In this document: piece by piece, positions 60,501-64,000 of the stretch
How the letters are laid out: the number at the start of each line of letters is the position of its first letter
Numbering within the stretch: the stretch's first letter is position 1
Source: Sphingomonas sp. IC081
Lineage (GTDB): Bacteria; Pseudomonadota; Alphaproteobacteria; Sphingomonadales; Sphingomonadaceae
Direction of reading: 5' to 3'
Assembly: GCF_006874585.1 (NCBI RefSeq)
Contig: NZ_CP029762.1
Span: forward strand, 124,001 to 188,000
DNA: 64,000 nucleotides
The notes under the pieces: model-generated
The model's database searches: none
What the model saw: only the letters and a program-made list of their open reading frames with translations
Told to the model about the DNA's origin: nothing
Made by a program: the position numbers and the translations under genes

Positions 60501-60774
60501 GATGCAGCGTCTGCGACCCGTCATCATGACCGCGCTAGTCGCCAGCCTCGGCTTCGTGCCGATGGCGCTGGGCGAAGGCGCCGGCGCAGAGGTTCAAAAG
60601 CCTTTGGCGACGGTCGTCATCGGCGGTCTGATCTCGGCGACGCTTCTTACGCTGTTCGTGCTGCCGACACTCTATGCCCGGTTCGGGCAGAAAGTGATCG
60701 AGAAACCCGAGCACTACAATGAGGAGCATGAAGGGGACGACCACGGTCAGACCTTCGTGAACAACTTGGCCTGA
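57529..60774 (+). CDS. czcA: Heavy-metal RND efflux pump CzcA
   Basis: This 1081-residue inner-membrane proton/cation antiporter of the HME-RND family has the N-terminal YRLPIDAVPDITNNQVQINV. The proton-relay helix IV motif GALDFGLIVDGAVIIVEN has both Asp and the Glu. It has the full twelve-helix, two-periplasmic-loop layout. It exports Co/Zn/Cd-type ions with CzcB and CzcC. A charged insertion (HREDDKHKPGEPGQQPDGSY) occurs early in the first periplasmic loop. Confidence 0.94.
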   Translation: MIARIVTWAVEKRWLVLLLTVIVAAIGAFSLYRLPIDAVPDITNNQVQINVRAPALSPELVEKQVSFPIETALAGTPGLEYTRSLSRNGFAQITAVFSDATDIYFARQQVGERLRGVQENLPDGVNPEMGPIATGLGEVYMYTVRLDHREDDKHKPGEPGQQPDGSYITPEGERLTTEEDKATYLRTAQDWIVTPLLKTTPGLAGVDSIGGYAKQFLVVPDVQKLASLGITLTDLGNALERNNTSVGGGFVNRNGEGLAVRSDALVRNASELARTVIATRNGVPITVEQVATVKTGQAIRMGSASENGTEVVVGTAIMRIGENSRIVSTAVAEKLKTINASLPPDVVIQPVLNRTELVNSTIKTVAKNLSEGAVLVIVVLFLLLGNFRAALIAALVIPITMMLTGFGMLRAGVSANLMSLGALDFGLIVDGAVIIVENALRRLAEQQHHEGRLLSVKERLATVAAAAREMIRPSVYGQAIIILVYVPLLTLTGVEGKTFGPMALTVIIALAFAFILSLTFVPAMIAIWLSKKVEEKDGRIITWLKKRYEPGLDRAMKRPALTIGAGVGSLVVAALAFTTLGSVFLPQLDEGDLLIQSLRIPATSVQQSQAMQVPIERMMSKQPEVQFVYSKTGTAELAADPMPPNATDMFVILKPRKDWPDPELPKEELVSRIEGNLAKIPGNAYEITQPIQMRFNELIAGVRGDIAVKVFGDDFNQMNRTAEQIAAVLRRTQGAADVKVEQTTGLPMLDIRVNRDAMARLGVTAQDVQDTVTATIGGRTSGQIFEGDRRFPVVIRLSEAQRADIGLLQQVQVPVAGGGYVPLSSVAEIKVVDGPNQISRENGKRRVVVQANVRGRDVGSVVADAQAAIGSQLRLPAGTYLEWGGQFENLQSASERLKLVIPACFILILLLLYGALGSVRDAAIVFTGVPFALVGGVLLLFLRGMDFSISAAVGFIALSGIAVLNGLVMVSSIQDLIRSGMSREEAAHVGAMQRLRPVIMTALVASLGFVPMALGEGAGAEVQKPLATVVIGGLISATLLTLFVLPTLYARFGQKVIEKPEHYNEEHEGDDHGQTFVNNLA

Positions 60775-60777
60775 TGG

Positions 60778-60810
60778 ATGGGCGGGGCGATCCGCGATCG
60801 CCCCGCCCAT
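60778..60810 (+). terminator. 14-bp perfect hairpin after czcA
   Basis: ATGGGCGGGGCGAT at 60778-60791 and its exact complement at 60797-60810 enclose a 5-nt loop, beginning 3 nt after the czcA stop. No T-run follows and the next gene starts at 60828, so it may be an attenuator or an mRNA-stabilising element rather than a full terminator. Confidence 0.6.
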
Positions 60811-60827
60811 CTCTGGGAGATGGGGAT

Positions 60828-61316
60828 ATGCCTCGCACCATAACCAGCTCGATGCTTCACGGCGGGCCACTGCGCATCTGGTCGGCACTCACCGATCCGG
60901 ATCATCGCCGGGCGTGGAGTCCGCTCGTATTTCTCGATGATCCGTCCCGGCTCGGCGACACAGAATGCACCTTTGCGATCCAGGGCATCACCCGGCCAAT
61001 TCGGACGCCAGCACGGATTGATCGATTCGATAAACCGCACGCCTTCGCTTGGTCCTGCGGCATCCCCTATCTGTTCACGCTCGAAGAGCGGTACGAGCTG
61101 GCGGGGGACGATGGCGGCACCAGGCTAACGCATAGCTGCACGCTGCGCGGGGCGCTCTCCCTGCCGTTCGCGGCGATGATGTTGCGCCGCCTGCGATCCC
61201 TGATGGTCGAATCTGACGATCGCCTCGCAACCTATCTCCGCTGGCGGGTAGGTCAGCCTGCCCGGGCTATCAATCGTCAGCGCGTCCCCTTCCGCTACAG
61301 GAGGAAGGCGGGATGA
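60828..61316 (+). CDS. SRPBCC family protein
   Basis: This 162-residue soluble protein has an SRPBCC/polyketide-cyclase-like pattern: ITSSMLHGGPLRIWSALTDP, RAWSPLVFLDDPSRLGDTEC, YLFTLEERYEL and GTRLTHSCTLRG. The fold binds hydrophobic ligands. It lies between czcA and the lipoprotein genes, so it may belong to the metal operon, but no ligand is suggested. A Shine-Dalgarno-like GGGAGATGGGGA precedes the ATG. Confidence 0.72.
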   Translation: MPRTITSSMLHGGPLRIWSALTDPDHRRAWSPLVFLDDPSRLGDTECTFAIQGITRPIRTPARIDRFDKPHAFAWSCGIPYLFTLEERYELAGDDGGTRLTHSCTLRGALSLPFAAMMLRRLRSLMVESDDRLATYLRWRVGQPARAINRQRVPFRYRRKAG

Positions 61317-61690
61317 TGATGCACTGTAAGCGGGTGCTGCCCGCCGTCATCCTCGTTGTCGGACTCGCGGCGTGCTCGGAAAGAAAGCCGCCAGCCCCGC
61401 CAACGGAGCAGCAGTTCCATTCGTCCGACAGCGCCGTGGCGACCGGGGAAATGGGGCGGCATAGATATCGCTGTTCCGACGGGGAACCGCTGTTCGTCGA
61501 TTACAAGGACAACGGCCTGCAGATCGATTTGCGGCGCTCCAACGGGGGACCGCCGATGATGCTGACCGCGCCAGCGCAGGGCCTGCAATATGTCGGCGAA
61601 ACAGCCACCGCGACCTTCAAGGGGTCGCAGCTCACCATCGTGGAAGGCGATGGCCGTACCCGGATCTGCGAGCGGGAAGGCACGCGATGA
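61313..61690 (+). CDS. MliC-like lipoprotein
   Basis: This 125-residue lipoprotein has lipobox GLAACS near residue 21 and a small beta-barrel pattern, YRCSDGEPLFVDYKDNG, LTAPAQGLQYVGETATATFK and TRICERE. It resembles the MliC/PliC lysozyme-inhibitor fold with its two cysteines. The start overlaps the SRPBCC stop. Whether it inhibits lysozyme or binds metal here is unknown. Confidence 0.7.
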   Translation: MMMHCKRVLPAVILVVGLAACSERKPPAPPTEQQFHSSDSAVATGEMGRHRYRCSDGEPLFVDYKDNGLQIDLRRSNGGPPMMLTAPAQGLQYVGETATATFKGSQLTIVEGDGRTRICEREGTR

Positions 61691-62151
61691 ACTGCCCTGC
61701 CTTCGAACGCCACAGGGCGCTTCGTCGGAAGAGACCGATGTCTGACACGTCGATTTCAAATGTGACAACCTTGTGCGGCCTGAATCGGGCCGGTCTGGCG
61801 ATCGCGCGCCTCGGCGTCGTTCTCGTCTCCGGGGCGGTTATAGGGGCGTGTAATCCAGCGCCGACCCAGCCTACCGAGCCGGCGCATGAAAAGCATCTGA
61901 CGTCGAAACTAATCGCGCAGCGCATCATGTACTGCGACGACGGCACACGCGCCGATGTCGACTTCATCGATGACGGCTTGAAAATGGCCGTCACCTGGCT
62001 GCCGAAGGGCAGGACCGAGATCCTGCGCGCACAGCGAACCGGTGACGAGTTTCGCGGCGACCATTCGCGGGCTGTCGTGGCGGGCGGATCGATCGCGTTC
62101 ACGCGACGCGGGAAGATCCGCGTCTGCCACCGAACCCCGGAGGAGTCCTAG
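61687..62151 (+). CDS. Second MliC-like lipoprotein
   Basis: This 154-residue protein has lipobox VIGACN near residue 54 and a C-terminal domain paralogous to the preceding gene: QRIMYCDDGTRADVDFIDDG and a final KIRVCHRTPEE. The ATG at 61687 overlaps the previous stop by 4 nt after a GGGAAGG. An inner ATG at 61738 would give a more usual signal length. Confidence 0.65.
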   Translation: MNCPAFERHRALRRKRPMSDTSISNVTTLCGLNRAGLAIARLGVVLVSGAVIGACNPAPTQPTEPAHEKHLTSKLIAQRIMYCDDGTRADVDFIDDGLKMAVTWLPKGRTEILRAQRTGDEFRGDHSRAVVAGGSIAFTRRGKIRVCHRTPEES

Positions 62152-62154
62152 GAA

Positions 62155-62841
62155 ATGCAGGCACTGCTCTATACGCTTGCGCCTGTGCTGGCGGTCGTGC
62201 TCGGCGCGATTGTCGCGAGCCGCACCAAGTTGAAACCTGGCCTCGTGGCGGGCCTACAGCATCTCGCTGCCGGCGTCGTGTTCGCGGCGGCAGCGACCGA
62301 AATCCTGCCGCAGGTCAAGCATGAGGCATCGCCCAGCGCGACGTTGATCGGCGGGGCGGCGGGCGTCGCGACCATGCTGGGGCTCAAGGCTCTTGAGGCC
62401 CGCTTCAAGGGGCCGATGGCGCTACTCGCCGCGATCGGCATCGACATTCTGGTCGACGGCCTGGTGCTCGGCCTCGCTTTCGTGGCGGGCGAGAAGGCAG
62501 GTCTCCTGCTGACGATCGCGCTCACTCTGGAAGTGTTATTTCTGGGACTGACGCTGACCGACGAGCTGGCGGAAACCTATCGCTCGCGCTTGCGCATCAT
62601 CGTGATCGTCTCGGCATTGGCCCTGCTGCTGCCGATCGGCGCGCTCGCTGCCGTGCCGGTCGCCGCGCTGTCGCCGGTGATGATCGCCGGCTTCCTCAGC
62701 TTCGGGCTGATGGCGCTGCTCTACCTCGTCACGGAGGAGTTGCTGGTCGAGGCGCACGAGAAACCCGACACCCCGCTCATCAGCTCGATGTTTTTCGTCG
62801 GCTTCCTGGCCCTGCTGACACTTGAGGAGATGATGGGATGA
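62155..62841 (+). CDS. ZIP family metal transporter
   Basis: This 228-residue membrane protein with about eight helices carries ZIP-family features: QHLAAGVVFAAAATEILPQV, a transport motif IDILVDGLVLGLAF where usual His residues are Asp, and EELLVEAHE. ZIP proteins normally import divalent cations, which is unexpected in an efflux array, so direction and metal are uncertain. It lies 3 nt after the lipoprotein gene and overlaps the next gene by 4 nt. Confidence 0.78.
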   Translation: MQALLYTLAPVLAVVLGAIVASRTKLKPGLVAGLQHLAAGVVFAAAATEILPQVKHEASPSATLIGGAAGVATMLGLKALEARFKGPMALLAAIGIDILVDGLVLGLAFVAGEKAGLLLTIALTLEVLFLGLTLTDELAETYRSRLRIIVIVSALALLLPIGALAAVPVAALSPVMIAGFLSFGLMALLYLVTEELLVEAHEKPDTPLISSMFFVGFLALLTLEEMMG

Positions 62842-63446
62842 TCCCGGGCAACGACAACAATGGCGGGCAGGAGCGCCGCACACTGTGGATCGTCCTGCTG
62901 CTGAACGCGGCGATCGCTGCGGGCTTCTTCGTTTCCGGCTTCTTCGCGGACTCGAGCGCGCTGATCGCCAACGGCGTCGACAACCTGTCCGATACGGCTG
63001 TGTATGCGCTGAGCCTTGTGGCGCTCACCCGGGGCCAGACATGGAAGACACGCGCCGCGGTCGCTTCGGGCGTCATGCTGCTGATCTTCGCGGGCGGCAT
63101 CTTGATCGATGTCGGACGGCGCTACGTGCAGGGCAGCGAGCCCATCGGACCTACCATGATGGTCATGTCCGCGATCGCCGGCGTCGTGAATTACCTCTGC
63201 CTGCGGCTGCTCCAGCGCCTCAAGGATCCGGACGTCAATCTCCGGGCCGCAACCACCTTCAGCTTCAACGACTTCATTTCCAACGGCGGCATCCTGATCG
63301 CCGGCGTGCTGGTGCTGTGGTTGGGTACCAATTGGCCGGACCTGCTGGTCGGCTTCGCCACCGCCATCATCGCCATCAAGGGCGGTGTCGAAATCCTGCG
63401 CGACGCGCGCGCCGAAACCAAGAAAAGCGAAAGGAGGTCGTCATGA
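62838..63446 (+). CDS. Second short CDF-like cation transporter
   Basis: This 202-residue membrane protein has CDF-type motifs ADSSALIANGVDNLSDTAVY and FSFNDFISNGGILIAGVLVL, followed by a charged tail, without the C-terminal cytosolic domain. It resembles the protein at 52046-52672 in layout. The ATG overlaps the ZIP gene stop and its stop overlaps the ATPase start. Confidence 0.78.
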   Translation: MIPGNDNNGGQERRTLWIVLLLNAAIAAGFFVSGFFADSSALIANGVDNLSDTAVYALSLVALTRGQTWKTRAAVASGVMLLIFAGGILIDVGRRYVQGSEPIGPTMMVMSAIAGVVNYLCLRLLQRLKDPDVNLRAATTFSFNDFISNGGILIAGVLVLWLGTNWPDLLVGFATAIIAIKGGVEILRDARAETKKSERRSS

Positions 63447-64000
63447 ACGACAAGCTCGAACTCGACATTCCAGTGTTGTTGCCGGACCTTCCTGACGCGG
63501 CCGATGCCTGCCTGGACCGTCTCGTATCAACCCTGTCAAAGCGCGAAGGTGTCGAGCGGGCGCATGTGATCTGTCTCGACGGCAACACGCCAGCGGCGCT
63601 GTGCATCCATTTCGATGCCGCCAAGCTGCCGCTGCCACGGTTGCGCGAAATGGTGCGCGCCGCAGGTGCCGAAATCACCGAGCGCTACGGCCATGCGATC
63701 TGGCAGGTGACGGGGATCAACCACGAACGTCGGGCGCGCACGGTCAGCGATGCGCTGTGCGCCTTGCCCGGCGTGGTCCAGGCAAGCGCCAGCACCAGCG
63801 GGTCTGTCCGGGTCGAATATGATCGCCGCGAAACCACCGAAGAGGAGGTGCGCGCTGCGCTTCGCAAGCTGAAGGTGAGGGTGGGCAAGCGGGTCGCTGC
63901 CGATGAACATGCCGGCCACGACCACGGCCCCGGGGGCCACGGCGCGGGCGAAGAGAAGCACGGCCCCGGCGATGGCCACGACCATAGCCACGCCGAATTT
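63443..64000 (+). CDS. Heavy-metal P1B-type ATPase, N-terminal part (partial)
   Basis: The visible 186 residues hold two degenerate heavy-metal-associated domains, without the CxxC motif (GINHERRARTVSDALCALPG in its place), and then a His/Gly-rich linker (HAGHDHGPGGHGAGEEKHG and GHDHSHAEF). These features are typical of the N-terminus of a Zn/Cd/Pb-exporting ATPase whose transmembrane part would lie beyond the window. AAGGAGG precedes the ATG. Confidence 0.75.
   Translation, partial: MNDKLELDIPVLLPDLPDAADACLDRLVSTLSKREGVERAHVICLDGNTPAALCIHFDAAKLPLPRLREMVRAAGAEITERYGHAIWQVTGINHERRARTVSDALCALPGVVQASASTSGSVRVEYDRRETTEEEVRAALRKLKVRVGKRVAADEHAGHDHGPGGHGAGEEKHGPGDGHDHSHAEF

Overview
The window is high-GC, densely coding DNA most consistent with a sphingomonad alphaproteobacterium (Novosphingobium, Sphingobium or Sphingomonas type). 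The basis is the overall gene style: a quinol oxidase operon followed by SURF1, a cop locus with a CnrYXH-like sigma system, a sphingomonad-type czc cluster, and an IS1380-family insertion sequence. Genus, and chromosome versus megaplasmid, cannot be decided from the sequence alone. No rRNA, tRNA or CRISPR array was recognised.

Left third (1-24.7 kb), host-like DNA. A leftward, translationally coupled operon encodes myo-inositol-1-phosphate synthase, an inositol-phosphate cytidylyltransferase-like enzyme, a glycosyltransferase, and KpsE- and KpsM-type capsule export proteins. It faces a second glycosyltransferase and two CDP-alcohol phosphotransferases, one resembling di-myo-inositol-phosphate-phosphate synthase. 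Succinate-semialdehyde dehydrogenase and a flavin reductase follow. Next comes a leftward cyoABCD-surf1-XRE operon with Fnr/FixK-type boxes upstream. Then a copper locus: copCD, a divergent cnrYXH-like ECF sigma system, a GGDEF/EAL protein and copAB. A near-identical promoter motif (TGAGGGAT-N14/15-CGTAT) lies before copC, cnrY and copA and suggests one ECF regulon.

Middle (24.7-50.1 kb), nested mobile DNA. A large serine recombinase abuts the 3' end of copB, and its frame runs on through copB antisense. A 105-bp MITE-like element is bounded by CGCGA repeats. An 18.35-kb Tn402/Tn5053-type transposon (about 27151-45504) has iterated end repeats, an AGGTG flank on each side and tniABQ at its right end. 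It carries an IS1380-family element (1656 bp, ACAG target duplication), a serine recombinase, a fluoride-riboswitch-controlled CLC-type fluoride exporter operon, a DUF305/beta-propeller/DedA operon, and a sulfite module (LysR, TDT exporter, SorA-SorB). Just outside lie a tyrosine recombinase and a second, Tn552-like transposon of 3073 bp with 47-bp terminal inverted repeats.

Right quarter (50.3-64 kb), heavy-metal resistance. After an aspartic protease/PDZ protein come a MerR-family metal sensor and a divergent rightward array: a short CDF protein, a cytochrome c-FTR1 fusion, a His-rich periplasmic protein, czcCBA, an SRPBCC protein, two MliC-like lipoproteins, a ZIP transporter, another short CDF-like protein and the start of a His-rich P-type ATPase cut by the window edge. 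Together the accessory region assembles resistance to Zn/Cd/Co/Pb-type metals, fluoride and sulfite beside an existing copper locus.
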